This document shows positions 8,710-17,349 of a stretch of DNA of 64,000 nt, in pieces. Source of the stretch: CBDFGQ01 sp965247295. GTDB taxonomy: Bacteria; Chloroflexota; Dehalococcoidia; Lucifugimonadales; JAGWBF01. How positions within the stretch are numbered: position 1 is the first letter of the stretch; every line of letters begins with the position of its first letter. The position numbers and the translations under genes are program-made. Location of the stretch: positions 1 to 64,000 of the forward strand of contig CBDFGQ010000004.1 of NCBI GenBank assembly GCA_965247295.1, in the 5' to 3' direction. The notes below the pieces were generated by a model. That model did not search any database. It saw only the letters and a program-made list of their open reading frames with translations, and was not told where the DNA came from.

Positions 8710-9333
8710 ATGGGTAAATCGAACATCTTGCTGGGGACCACCAATCCTGCCAAGGAGGGCAGGCTCCGCTGGCTCCTGGAGGGCCTGCCCCTTGAGCCGG
8801 TGCTCCCAAAGGCTCTTGGGCTGGACTCGAAAGAGGTGCCGGAGGAGGGCGCCTCCCACGAGGAGATCGCCCGGCTCAAGGCCCAGGGCTGGTCCTGCCT
8901 GACAGGGATGCTGGCGATCTCCTCCGACGGGGGGTTGGTGATACCCGCTCTGGGACCCAGGTGGGACAGTCTCCTCACCCACCGGCACGCCGGAGAGGGT
9001 GTCGATGACGCTGACCGTGTTGCGCATCTGCTCCGGCTGATGCGCCCTTACACCGGCGAGGAGCGAGGGGCCTCCTGGGTTGAAGCCGTGGCCGTCGCCG
9101 AAAAGGGGAGGGCCCTCGCCGCGTGGCAGGTGCGGGGGCCGGCGGGCTACCTGTTGGAGGAGCCCGACCCCGCTCCCATGGTCCCGGGATTCTGGGCATT
9201 CTCGCTGTGGTACTTCCCCCATCTGGGCAAGACCTATAACCGGCTAGACCCACAGGAGCTGAAGGAGGTCGGCGACCACTGGATTCAGCTCAAGCCACCC
9301 GTCCAGCGCTTTTTCCAGCGTGGAATGCCATAA
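8710..9333 (+). CDS. HAM1/RdgB-like non-canonical purine NTP pyrophosphatase, divergent
   Basis: A 207-residue protein starting GKSNILLGTTNPAKEGRLRWLL, the substrate-binding strand-loop of ITPase-family enzymes, which remove dITP/XTP from the nucleotide pool. The catalytic acidic motif is altered: SSDGGLVIPALG where most RdgB proteins have DDSGL.VDAL. Overall similarity is therefore to the family rather than to canonical RdgB, and substrate choice is uncertain. The ATG at 8710 is chosen because the frame upstream runs through the promoter. It is monocistronic. Confidence 0.65.
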   Translation: MGKSNILLGTTNPAKEGRLRWLLEGLPLEPVLPKALGLDSKEVPEEGASHEEIARLKAQGWSCLTGMLAISSDGGLVIPALGPRWDSLLTHRHAGEGVDDADRVAHLLRLMRPYTGEERGASWVEAVAVAEKGRALAAWQVRGPAGYLLEEPDPAPMVPGFWAFSLWYFPHLGKTYNRLDPQELKEVGDHWIQLKPPVQRFFQRGMP

Positions 9334-9521
9334 CCGGATAGCTGGCCGCGGTCCTTCCCCCCGGCTCTCCGCAGGCCTAACGAGGGGCCAACCAGGGAGG
9401 ACCTGGGCAGGAGTTAGGGGGCGTCCAACGCCGAAGTGTGAACCTTTTCCGCGGCCCTGGAATTCGTTGCAGGTCTGAGGTAGCATTTAGTGAGAAACGG
9501 CCGGGTCAGCAGGGGGCAGTC

Positions 9522-10241
9522 ATGAAGAACAAGGTCCTTGGTACTTTCGATGAGGCCGTGGCGGACATACCCGATGGGGTGACCATCATGTTCCCCGGCT
9601 TCGCCGACCCCGGCACGCCCCGCAACCTCATCGCCGCCCTCCTGCGTCAGGGTGCCAAGGGCCTGACGGGAATCTCCAACAACCACGGGTTCTACGGGGA
9701 CCTGATGGACGTGGGCCGTTTGGTTGAAGCGGGCCGTATGAAGAAGATGATATGCGCCTTTACCGCCGCAACCCATCCTTCCCGAGCGCTGGCCTTCGAG
9801 AAGCTGTACGAGTCGGGCGAGATCGAGGGGGAACTGGTGCCCCAGGGGACCCTGGCGGAGAGGATCCGGGCCGCGGGATCGGGAATCGGCGCCTTTTACA
9901 CCCCCACGGGCGTGGGCACGGAGCTGGCCCAGGGCAAGGAGCACAGGACCATAAATGGCCGGGAGTACGTCCTGGAGTACCCGTTACCCGCCGACTATGC
10001 CTTTATAAGGTGCTACCGGGCAGATACCTGGGGTAACCTCCAGTACCACCTCACCCAGCGTAACTTCAACCCGATAATGGCCCAGGCGGCGCGGATTACG
10101 ATCGTGGAGGTAGAGGAGGAGATCGTGGAGCCCGGGGTCCTGGACCCCAACCATGTGCACACCCCGGGGATCTTGGTGGACAGGATCGTGAGGATCCCGC
10201 CGCCCCCCGAGGGGATCTGGGAAAGCGTACGCTCGCGATAA
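9522..10241 (+). CDS. 3-oxoacid CoA-transferase family, subunit A
   Basis: A 239-residue alpha subunit of a two-component CoA-transferase (SCOT/AtoD/PcaI/CatI-like), which moves CoA between an acyl-CoA and a carboxylic acid. Seen are the glycine-rich FPGFADPGTPRNLI near residue 25, then GELVPQGTLAERIRAAG and GAFYTPTGVGT. The ATG at 9522 is preceded by AGGGGG. Subunit B begins 24 bases after its stop, so they form one operon. The exact substrate (acetoacetate, oxoadipate or another) cannot be told. Confidence 0.88.
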   Translation: MKNKVLGTFDEAVADIPDGVTIMFPGFADPGTPRNLIAALLRQGAKGLTGISNNHGFYGDLMDVGRLVEAGRMKKMICAFTAATHPSRALAFEKLYESGEIEGELVPQGTLAERIRAAGSGIGAFYTPTGVGTELAQGKEHRTINGREYVLEYPLPADYAFIRCYRADTWGNLQYHLTQRNFNPIMAQAARITIVEVEEEIVEPGVLDPNHVHTPGILVDRIVRIPPPPEGIWESVRSR

Positions 10242-10265
10242 CATCGGGGTCGAGAGGAGGCGTGT

Positions 10266-10931
10266 ATGGGCAAGGTGCCACTGGACCGGCAGACCATGTG
10301 CAACAGGCTGGCGATGGAGTTCCAGGAGGGCTGGGTGGTGAACCTGGGCGTGGGCATGCCCACCCTGTGCTCCAACTACGACTTCGGGAACAAGAGCATC
10401 GTCTTCCACTCGGAGAACGGGGTCATCGGCTACGGCCCCCTGGCCCCCGAGGGGCAGGAGGACCTGCACCTGGTCAACGCCGGCGGCCAGTACGTCACCC
10501 TTAATCCGGGCGCGGCCATCATCCACCACGCCGACTCCTTCTCCGTCATCCGGGGTGGCTACCTGGACGTGACCGTCATGGGGGCCTACGAGGTGGCGGA
10601 GAATGGCGATTTCGCCAACTGGAAGACGATGGGCAGGAAGGGTGGCGGCATCGGCGGGGCCATGGACCTGGCGGTGGGCGCCAAGCGGGTCTACGTCGCC
10701 ATGGAGCACACCACCAGGGACGGGAGTCCCCGCCTACTGACCCGCTGCACCCTGCCAGTAACCGCCGTGGGGGTAGTGAAGATGGTCGTGACCAACCTGG
10801 GGCTTTTCGAGGTAACTCCCCAGGGCTTCCTGCTCAAGGAGATCGCTCCAGGGTACACTCCGGAAGACGTGCAGGCGGCGACCGAGGCGAAGCTCCTGAT
10901 CTCCGAGGACCTGAAGGAACTACGGGCCTAG
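10266..10931 (+). CDS. 3-oxoacid CoA-transferase family, subunit B
   Basis: The beta subunit (221 residues) carries the catalytic glutamate as E50 in SENGVIGYGP, preceded by the NLGVGMPTL glycine loop at 26-34. The C-terminal part has MGGAMDLA-like GGAMDLAVGAKRV and a TPEDVQAATEA ending, as usual. The ATG at 10266 has GAGGAGG upstream. It pairs with the A subunit to give the active heteromer in the cytoplasm. Confidence 0.9.
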   Translation: MGKVPLDRQTMCNRLAMEFQEGWVVNLGVGMPTLCSNYDFGNKSIVFHSENGVIGYGPLAPEGQEDLHLVNAGGQYVTLNPGAAIIHHADSFSVIRGGYLDVTVMGAYEVAENGDFANWKTMGRKGGGIGGAMDLAVGAKRVYVAMEHTTRDGSPRLLTRCTLPVTAVGVVKMVVTNLGLFEVTPQGFLLKEIAPGYTPEDVQAATEAKLLISEDLKELRA

Positions 10932-10964
10932 GAGTCCGATAATATATGGGGAGTGCAGGGGGGC

Positions 10965-10978
10965 GAAGCCCCTTTGCC
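10965..10978 (+). terminator. Possible intrinsic terminator after the CoA-transferase pair
   Basis: GGGGC-GAA-GCCCC followed by TTT forms a short, very stable hairpin about 35 bases after the subunit B stop. The T run is short, so this is a weak call. Confidence 0.35.
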
Positions 10979-10994
10979 GGGAGTCTGAGAGCCT

Positions 10995-11058
10995 GCCCTG
11001 AGCCGGCCGAAGGGGTGCCCCTCAGATACGTACTTCCTACCCCTTCCATGCTCAGGGC
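10995..11058. repeat. Nested inverted repeat, REP-like
   Basis: An outer arm GCCCTGAGC (10995-11003) pairs perfectly with GCTCAGGGC (11050-11058). An inner arm GAAGGGGT (11009-11016) pairs perfectly with ACCCCTTC (11039-11046). Together they form a long hairpin in the intergenic space between the CoA-transferase and dehydrogenase genes. It resembles a dispersed intergenic repeat, but no second copy was recognised in this window. Confidence 0.55.
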
Positions 11059-11181
11059 GGGCTCAGTAGGAAAGTCGAAAGGGTTATTCCCCAGCCTGCT
11101 AGATGGCCTGTTGCCGTGCGGGCTGATTTAGCTAACGGGCGGGCCCGGCTACAAGATTAGAGGGCAAAGGAGGGACACGCA

Positions 11182-12273
11182 ATGAAAGCCGCGGTGCTCT
11201 ACGACTACAATACCCCCCTCGTGGTGGAGGATGTGGAGCTGGACGGCCCCAAGGCGGGAGAGGTGCTGGTGAGGACGGGAGCCGCCGGCATCTGCCGAAG
11301 CGATTACCATTTCATGAAAGGGGAGGCGACCACCATACTCCCCACGGTCCTGGGCCACGAGGGGTCGGGGGTTGTGGAGCGGGTGGGGGAGGGGGTGATC
11401 TCCGTCAAGCCTGGAGACCACGTGATCCTCTCCTTCGTCCCCAACTGCGGCCGGTGCCACTTCTGCTCCATCGGGCGTCCCAACCTGTGCGACCTCCACG
11501 CCTCCACGCCGGGTACCATGTACGACGGGACCACAAGGCTGCACGTGGGAGACCAGCGAATCACCCACTTCGGGAAGGTGGCCTGTTTCGCCGAGTCTAC
11601 GGTGGTACCGGAAACGGGCTGCATACCCGTGGCCAAGGACGTGCCCCTGGACGTGGCAGCCCTCATCGGCTGCTGTGTCACCACCGGGGTCGGGGCCGCC
11701 GTCTTCAATGCCCAGATAGAGCCGGGAAGCTCGGTGGCTGTCGTGGGTTGTGGTGGGGTTGGACTGAACGTGATTCAGGGAGCCCGGCTGCTCAACGCCT
11801 CCAGGATCATCGCCGTGGACATACGTGAGGGCCAGCTGGAGTACGCCATGAAGTTCGGCGCCACCCATACCGTCAACGCCTCTCACCAGGACGCGGTGGC
11901 ACGGGTCAAGGAGATCACCGGCGGGCTGGGCGCGGACTACGCCTTCGAGGTGTATGGTTCGGCCGACACGGTGGAGACGGCCTACGGCATGGCCCGGAAA
12001 GGCGGCACTGTAGTGGTGGTGGGTATCGCGCCAAGTGGGGAGATGGCCAAAATAAACGCCGTATCTTTGGTCCGGGACGAAAAGGTGTTGAAGGGAAGCT
12101 ACTACGGCTCGGCCCGGTGTCACGTGGACATGCCCAAGATCGTGGATATGTACCTGTCGGGCCGGCTCAACCTGGACGAGATGATTACCCGCCGGTACGG
12201 CCTCCAGCAGATTAACCAGGCCTACGACGACCTGGACCAGGGAGGCATAGGCCGGGGGGTGATCGTATTCTAG
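11182..12273 (+). CDS. Zinc-dependent alcohol dehydrogenase (MDR family)
   Basis: A 363-residue medium-chain dehydrogenase. Catalytic zinc ligands are C38 (GICRSD), His/Glu in LGHEGSG and a later Cys in LIGCCVTTG; the structural zinc is held by four cysteines in NCGRCHFCSIGRPNLC. The nucleotide fold has GCGGVG, and the following acidic end of strand two (AVDI) suggests NAD. It resembles class III-type and NDMA-type alcohol dehydrogenases. AAGGAGGG precedes the ATG. Substrate is not known; neighbours suggest acid/alcohol or acyl metabolism. Confidence 0.88.
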   Translation: MKAAVLYDYNTPLVVEDVELDGPKAGEVLVRTGAAGICRSDYHFMKGEATTILPTVLGHEGSGVVERVGEGVISVKPGDHVILSFVPNCGRCHFCSIGRPNLCDLHASTPGTMYDGTTRLHVGDQRITHFGKVACFAESTVVPETGCIPVAKDVPLDVAALIGCCVTTGVGAAVFNAQIEPGSSVAVVGCGGVGLNVIQGARLLNASRIIAVDIREGQLEYAMKFGATHTVNASHQDAVARVKEITGGLGADYAFEVYGSADTVETAYGMARKGGTVVVVGIAPSGEMAKINAVSLVRDEKVLKGSYYGSARCHVDMPKIVDMYLSGRLNLDEMITRRYGLQQINQAYDDLDQGGIGRGVIVF

Positions 12274-12317
12274 GGACGTTATCGAAGGGAACGGGAGTGC
12301 CGGGCGGAGCAGTGCAG

Positions 12318-12752
12318 ATGAATGGTCTTGTTGTCAGGCTGGTGCGTACCGCGGAGGAACGGCGGGCGGCCTTCGACATCCGGATGAGGGTGTTCGTCCA
12401 GGAGCAGGGTGTGCCGGCGGAGGAGGAGATGGACGCCCACGACGCGACGGCGACCCACGTGATCGCTCTCATGGGCCAGGAAGCTTTGGGAACGGGCCGG
12501 CTGATATGCACCGAATCGGGCGAGGCCAAGATCGGGCGCATGGCGGTGGACGGGAGCTGGCGTCGTAAGGGCATAGGCGGCCGTATTCTGAGCAGCCTGG
12601 AGGAGGAGGCGAGGAGGCAGGGGATGAGGGAGGCGGTACTCTATGCCCAGACCTACGTCAAGGGGTTCTACGCCGCCCACGGGTACGTCGAGGAGGGGGA
12701 AGTGTTCCTGGAGGTAGACATCGAGCACGTGAAGATGAGGAAGCGGCTGTGA
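12318..12752 (+). CDS. GNAT-family N-acetyltransferase
   Basis: The frame has the ElaA/YjcF-like N-terminal VRTAEERRAAFDIRMRVFVQEQ and the acetyl-CoA loop RRKGIGGRIL after strand IGRMAVD. The end YAQTYVKGFYAAHGYVEEG is typical of this GNAT subgroup. The ATG at 12318 is given; a GTG at 12297 adds seven residues and has a GAAGGGA site upstream, so it is equally possible. The acceptor substrate is unknown. It lies 44 bases after the dehydrogenase and may be co-transcribed. Confidence 0.8.
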   Translation: MNGLVVRLVRTAEERRAAFDIRMRVFVQEQGVPAEEEMDAHDATATHVIALMGQEALGTGRLICTESGEAKIGRMAVDGSWRRKGIGGRILSSLEEEARRQGMREAVLYAQTYVKGFYAAHGYVEEGEVFLEVDIEHVKMRKRL

Positions 12753-12865
12753 CGCCTGGCCCGACGCAAGTGCCAGGGAGTCGTCTCTCGCTCAGGGGAG
12801 GCCCGGTACCCCGCACGAGCCAGGTCGCTTGAGCTGCCGTCATCACGGTCTGAGACTGAGCTCGT

Positions 12866-13649
12866 TCATTGGGAGACCGCTTCGCTACGTGGACTGGCAG
12901 ATGACTTGCGGGCCGTCACCACGTAGACGGGGTCTTCGTACTGGTCCCGCTCGGGGTTCAGGTACATCCCCCTGATGTCCTCGTAGTTCCCCGCGTACCG
13001 GAAGTAGGAGGCCACGAGATTCATCCTCTCCTCCTCGGTGCCGGCCCTCCATATCCATACCGCCTTGGTGAAGAACATACGGCTGGAGAAGATGACCAGG
13101 AACGGCCCGCCCGGCTTTAGCACGCGGTTAACGTCCCGAAATACATCCACCGGGCTGGTGAGGTACTGGACCGACACGGTCAGGACGACGGCGTCAAAGG
13201 CGCCGGCCTTGAAGGGGAGGCAGGATTCTGCGTTCACGTCGTGAACAATAGACCCGTCCAGGTCGGGGTTATGCCTCATCTCCACGGCGTTGAGACCCAG
13301 CCCGATCATCCTCTTGTCCAGCACGACAGCGGGCTCCCCGGCAGCATGGGATGTCGCTGCCGACCCTCTTTCGGCGTTGGCCGGCCTCGGCCAGTGGGAC
13401 CTCCAGCTGCTCATCAGGTCCAGTATCACCGGCCGTTCGGTGGGCACGGTGGGCAGGTCGGTATCACCCCTTGAACCACAGGAACGGCTGGGTGTATAAC
13501 ACCTCCCGAAAGAGTCCTCCGATGGCAGATATAGCCTGGTCGTCTATGTGGACTACCAGCCGGGGGGTCACGTAAAACGAGGGATCGGAGCTCTCGTCCA
13601 GTCGTTCGAAGGCGGAGGGGCTGAAGGGGCTGGTGGGGTCTTCGGTCAT
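12866..13649 (-). pseudogene. Class I SAM-dependent methyltransferase, broken by one frameshift
   Basis: The N-terminal part (AFERLDESSDPSFYVTPRLV, IDDQAISAIGGLFREVL) runs into a TGA after FLWFKG at about 13463. A one-base shift continues into VILDLMSSWRSHWP, LGLNAVEMRHNPDL, then VVLTVSVQYL and RVLKPGGPFLVIFS, the methyltransferase core. The two frames together give one protein of about 260 residues. The break lies in a GGGG-containing stretch. ATG at 13649 is a likely start. Function beyond methyl transfer is unknown. Confidence 0.7.
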
Positions 13650-13732
13650 CGCTCTCCCGACCATTGCGCTGGAGCTTATACGCGCCATTCTACCACGGTG
13701 CGGTTACGCGGCGGCGGGCCCCCTTGCTCGGG

Positions 13733-13761
13733 TTGATTTTTACTCTAGCTGCCATTATCAT
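13733..13761 (+). promoter_or_regulatory. Sigma70-type promoter of the DUF1800 gene
   Basis: TTGATT, a 17-base spacer and TATCAT, ending 57 bases before the ATG at 13819. Confidence 0.5.
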
Positions 13762-13818
13762 AATTTAGTCAATCTGACGTTGAAACGAGAAGGGGAACCG
13801 AGCTACCAGGAGGTAGAC

Positions 13819-15237
13819 ATGGCTAACGACGACATAGCTCTAATGGCCCACTTTCTTCGCCGCGCCGGATTCGGCGCTACCAGGGATGAGGTGGAGGCGT
13901 ACGTGGCCAAGGGCTACGAGGCCACCGTGGAGGAGTTCCTTCACCCCGAGGACCAGCCTGCCTGGGACGATGACCGGCTGTTTAGGGACTGCCCAGACCT
14001 TCAGGACCGGACTGCCGTGGAGCCCAATCAGATGTACTGGACCTACAGGATCTTGGGCACCAAGCGGCCCCTGGAGGAGAAAGTCGCCCTCTTCTGGCAC
14101 TCGGTGCTGTGCGACGGCGCAGGTAAGGCCTGCAACGGCCGCCAGGTAACTCTCCAGATCGACATGTTCCGCCGCCACGGGATGGGAAGTTTCAGGGACA
14201 TCCTGATGGAGCTTTCCCGCGACCCCGCCATGATGCATTACCTGGACAACATCGAGAACCACAAGACGTCGATCAACGAAAACTTCGGTAGGGAGCTGCT
14301 GGAGCTGTTCTCCATGGGCGTTGGGATGGACGGACAGGACAATTACACGGAGGACGACGTTAAGGCCTGCTCCCGGGCGTTTACGGGCTGGAGGTTCGAA
14401 CCTCCTATACCCACCGACCCCTACGGCCCCCATCTCTGGAACTTCCAGTATGACCCAACCGACCACGACGACGGCGAAAAGACGTTCCTGGGGGAGACGG
14501 GGCGTTGGAACGGCGAGGACATTATAGACATCATCGTGCGCCAGCCGGCCACGGCGCGGTTCGTCTCAAGGCACCTGTACAACTTCTTCGTGGCCGACGA
14601 GCCCATGGTGCCCGCCTGGAAGGACGTGCCACCGCGCAACCCGGAGGCCATCCGCGCCCTTGAGAAGACCTACGTGGAGAGCAATTACAACATAGGCGAA
14701 ATGCTGCGCGTGCTGTTAAACTCGGACTACTTCAAGAACGCGCGCTTCAAGAAGGTCAAGAGCCCAGCAGAGGTGGTGATAAGCACCTTGAAGCTGGTGG
14801 GGGATTTCCAGAGCCCGAAGCCGGGCCTCCTGGATATGACCATGGAAATGCGTTACATGGGCCAGGACATCCTGAATCCACCCTCTGTGGAGGGCTGGCG
14901 CACCGGGAAAGACTGGATAGACAGCGGGACCCTGGTGGAGCGTACCAACTTCGTGGCCGACCAGCTGGGCCGATCTCACATGCCCGGCATACGGGCCATA
15001 ATAGACCGGCTGCTGGCCCGAGGGGATATCTCCACTCCGGAGGGCCTGGTGGAAGGCTGCGTCGACCTAATGGGCCCGCTGGAGGTGGAGGAGAAAACCC
15101 TGGGCGAGTTGATAGCACACGCCAAGCAGGGTGGCCCTCTGGCCCGTGACACTGAAGAGGAGCGCAGCGAGTTCACCCGAAGGGCCGTGGAGATGCTGCA
15201 GCTGGTCTCCGCGTCGGCTGAGTACCAATACAACTAG
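13819..15237 (+). CDS. DUF1800 family protein
   Basis: A protein of 472 residues with the DUF1800 signatures: HFLRRAGFGAT at the start, KVALFWHSVL, NFGRELLELFSMG near residue 160, DVKACSRAFTGW, and C-terminal PPSVEGWRTGKDWI. DUF1800 proteins are of unknown biochemical function; they are often exported and paired with a DUF1501 gene, but neither a signal peptide nor a DUF1501 neighbour is seen here. The ATG at 13819 follows AGGAGGT at good spacing, so the longer frame from 13633 is not used. Confidence 0.9.
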   Translation: MANDDIALMAHFLRRAGFGATRDEVEAYVAKGYEATVEEFLHPEDQPAWDDDRLFRDCPDLQDRTAVEPNQMYWTYRILGTKRPLEEKVALFWHSVLCDGAGKACNGRQVTLQIDMFRRHGMGSFRDILMELSRDPAMMHYLDNIENHKTSINENFGRELLELFSMGVGMDGQDNYTEDDVKACSRAFTGWRFEPPIPTDPYGPHLWNFQYDPTDHDDGEKTFLGETGRWNGEDIIDIIVRQPATARFVSRHLYNFFVADEPMVPAWKDVPPRNPEAIRALEKTYVESNYNIGEMLRVLLNSDYFKNARFKKVKSPAEVVISTLKLVGDFQSPKPGLLDMTMEMRYMGQDILNPPSVEGWRTGKDWIDSGTLVERTNFVADQLGRSHMPGIRAIIDRLLARGDISTPEGLVEGCVDLMGPLEVEEKTLGELIAHAKQGGPLARDTEEERSEFTRRAVEMLQLVSASAEYQYN

Positions 15238-15345
15238 GGCGCCACTATTCCCGTCTGTCTCGATGCCCAAGCTCCGCAGGGTCAACGGTAGGGGTGAAGA
15301 GAACGGCCGTGAAAGTACACAAGGTCAGGAAGTAGCGAGGTTGAA

Positions 15346-16338
15346 ATGTCTGGCGTAATGATTGGCATAACCAGCCGCATCTTTAATTATTCGCACACCA
15401 TCGGTCGCTCGACCTTCTTCGGCGAGGGGTTCAGGCACCCCATGGACATCGCCCTCGCCTCCGACGAGGTCATGTACGTGCCCAACCGCTCCAGACAGGA
15501 CCGGCCCAATGGCGTGCGGGTCACCGTATGCACGATGGGTGAGGAGTATCTCAGGGAGTTCGGCAGCTACGGCGAGAGGGATGGCCAGTTCGTATGGCCC
15601 GTGTCCATTGGCCTGGACCGGACTGAGAACGTGTACGTTGTCGACCAGTGGCTGAACCGCATTTCCATATTCGACAAGGGAGGAAACTTCCTGACCAAGT
15701 GGGGCGTGGCGGGGCATGGCGAGGGCCAGTTTAACCAACCCTTCGGCATCGCCTTCGATGGGGAGGAGAACCTCCAGGTGGTTGACAGCCTCAACAGCCG
15801 GGTCCAGCGATTTACCAAGGATGGGAAATTCCTGGGGAAATGGGGTGAGGAGGGGAGCGGCCCGGGACAGTTCAGGCTCCCCTGGGGAATCAGCATTGAC
15901 CACAGGGGAGATGTGTATGTTGCCGACTGGGGCAACGACCGGGTACAGAAATTCACCGCCGACGGTGAGTACCTGGCCGAGTTCGGGTCCCCCGGGGACG
16001 GAGTCGCGGAGCTCCATCGCCCCACGGGCATAGCCATCGACAAAGACGGAGACATCTACGTGGCCGACTGGGGGAACCACCGGGTGCAGGTGTTCACCAA
16101 CGATGGGCGTTACATCACCACCTTTACCGGCGACGGCACCCTCTCCAAGTGGGCGCAGTGGACCCTTGCGGCGAATCCGGACAGGGTCCGGCAACGGCGG
16201 CTTGTGAGGGACTTTGAACCAGAAAGGCGATTCTGGAACCCGGTGGCGGTAAGGATCGACCCCCAGGGTAGAGTCCTGGTGGCCGATTGCATGCGACATC
16301 GGATCCAGGTCTATCAAAAAGAGGAATACCAGGCCTAG
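15346..16338 (+). CDS. NHL-repeat beta-propeller protein
   Basis: The protein (330 residues) consists of NHL repeats, visible as recurring DxxxNVYVVDQWLNRI, VVDSLNSRVQRF, VYVADWGNDRVQKF and IYVADWGNHRVQVF blocks about 47 residues apart, making a five- or six-bladed propeller. No signal peptide or catalytic domain is present. It follows the DUF1800 gene by 108 bases on the same strand. Possible roles are a binding scaffold or a lactonase/peptidyl-glycine-lyase-like fold, with no residue deciding this. Confidence 0.88.
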   Translation: MSGVMIGITSRIFNYSHTIGRSTFFGEGFRHPMDIALASDEVMYVPNRSRQDRPNGVRVTVCTMGEEYLREFGSYGERDGQFVWPVSIGLDRTENVYVVDQWLNRISIFDKGGNFLTKWGVAGHGEGQFNQPFGIAFDGEENLQVVDSLNSRVQRFTKDGKFLGKWGEEGSGPGQFRLPWGISIDHRGDVYVADWGNDRVQKFTADGEYLAEFGSPGDGVAELHRPTGIAIDKDGDIYVADWGNHRVQVFTNDGRYITTFTGDGTLSKWAQWTLAANPDRVRQRRLVRDFEPERRFWNPVAVRIDPQGRVLVADCMRHRIQVYQKEEYQA

Positions 16339-16398
16339 CTCGTTATACCTCTTAAACGAACTGTGGTTATCCGGCGCGGCGCCGTCTACCCGGCACCA

Positions 16399-16719
16399 CT
16401 ACGCGGGATCGGGGACTATCTCCACCACGACCCGTCTTCGGAGCGACCTGGCGTCCCCATATTTTAGCCTGGATATCTTCATGGCCAGATCACTGTCCTC
16501 CACCAGCCGGGCAGTTGCGCCGAACTCACTCCCGCCCATCTCCACCCTGACGCCGGGGTTCGCGATGAGGTTTCGGCACCAGTCGCTGGCCGCATCCCTG
16601 CGAGAGGCGTAGACGTTGCCCCTGTGATACACCAGGCGTAGCGCCACCCTGTGAGGCCTTCCGCTTGCACGGCCCACCGTTGTCAAATAGCCGATGGCCG
16701 AGCTCCCCTCACTAATCAT
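16399..16719 (-). CDS. F420-dependent nitroreductase-fold (DDN/DUF385) protein
   Basis: A 106-residue protein with LTTVGRASGRPHRVALRLVYH at the start, then WCRNLIANPGVRVEMGG, the signature of the deazaflavin-dependent nitroreductase family (split-barrel flavin fold). Such proteins bind F420 and reduce diverse substrates. It is short but complete relative to small family members. A GGAGA site precedes the ATG. It is a single gene convergent with the NHL gene. Confidence 0.78.
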   Translation of the reverse strand: MISEGSSAIGYLTTVGRASGRPHRVALRLVYHRGNVYASRRDAASDWCRNLIANPGVRVEMGGSEFGATARLVEDSDLAMKISRLKYGDARSLRRRVVVEIVPDPA

Positions 16720-16789
16720 ATTTCTCCGAATGGCACTGAGCTACGAACCCTAGCTTACGATGGGCAGGGCCGTGGTTCAACCTTCCCAA

Positions 16790-16818
16790 TTGCCATCCAT
16801 GGGGCGTTGCTATAAAAT
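16790..16818 (+). promoter_or_regulatory. Promoter of the GlcG-like gene
   Basis: TTGCCA at 16790-16795, a 17-base spacer, then TAAAAT at 16813-16818 (inside TATAAAAT). A strong AAGGAGGT ribosome-binding site follows at 16840-16847. Confidence 0.55.
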
Positions 16819-16853
16819 TGGGCTGCTCCGAATCCAAGCAAGGAGGTCCTTCT

Positions 16854-17246
16854 ATGGCTCTCACTTTGGCAGAAGCCAATCGAGTTGTTCAGGCTACGAT
16901 GGCCAAGGCGGGCGAACTCAACATCAAGGTAAGCGTGGCGGTGTGTGACAGCGGCGGCCGGCTCGTGGCCTTTGGGCGCATGGACGGCGCCATCTGGGCG
17001 AGCGTGTACGGTTGCCAGGGCAAGGCCGTCGCTTCGGCGGCCTTCGGGAGGCCCAGCGGTGACCTCTCGGGCGATGCCCCCACCCCCCGTGGGATCGCAG
17101 CAGCCGCCGGAGGCAACATGATCCCCGGAGGCCAGGGCGGGGTCCCCATCGTCCGTAATGGGGAGGTGGATGGCGCCTGCGGCGTGGGCGGTGGGACCGG
17201 CCAGCAGGACGAGGACTGCGCCCGTGCCGGAGCTGCCGCGCTCTAG
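16854..17246 (+). CDS. GlcG/HbpS-family heme-binding protein
   Basis: The 130-residue protein has the family pattern: LAEANRVVQATMAKA, VAVCDSGGRLVAFGRMDGA, then KAVASAAFGRPSG and a glycine-rich GGVPIV..GEVDGACGVGGG. Members (GlcG, HbpS, Hbp) form octamers or bind heme or small organic ligands, and often accompany oxidoreductases. It is complete, with its own promoter and ribosome-binding site. No operon partner is present. Confidence 0.85.
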   Translation: MALTLAEANRVVQATMAKAGELNIKVSVAVCDSGGRLVAFGRMDGAIWASVYGCQGKAVASAAFGRPSGDLSGDAPTPRGIAAAAGGNMIPGGQGGVPIVRNGEVDGACGVGGGTGQQDEDCARAGAAAL

Positions 17247-17349
17247 GAGCTTTCCGGACAATGGTCGGCCACACCTAGCGATGGTAGAAGCTCTCATTGC
17301 CAGGTGGAGATGATGCGCTACGCTCGGCATCGGCGCTGACCAGGTTCGG

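Noticed and set aside
13460..13466. TGA in the methyltransferase as a second selenocysteine codon
   Set aside because: Reading through TGA in the same frame gives an unrelated sequence; the family continues only after a one-base shift, so this is a frameshift.
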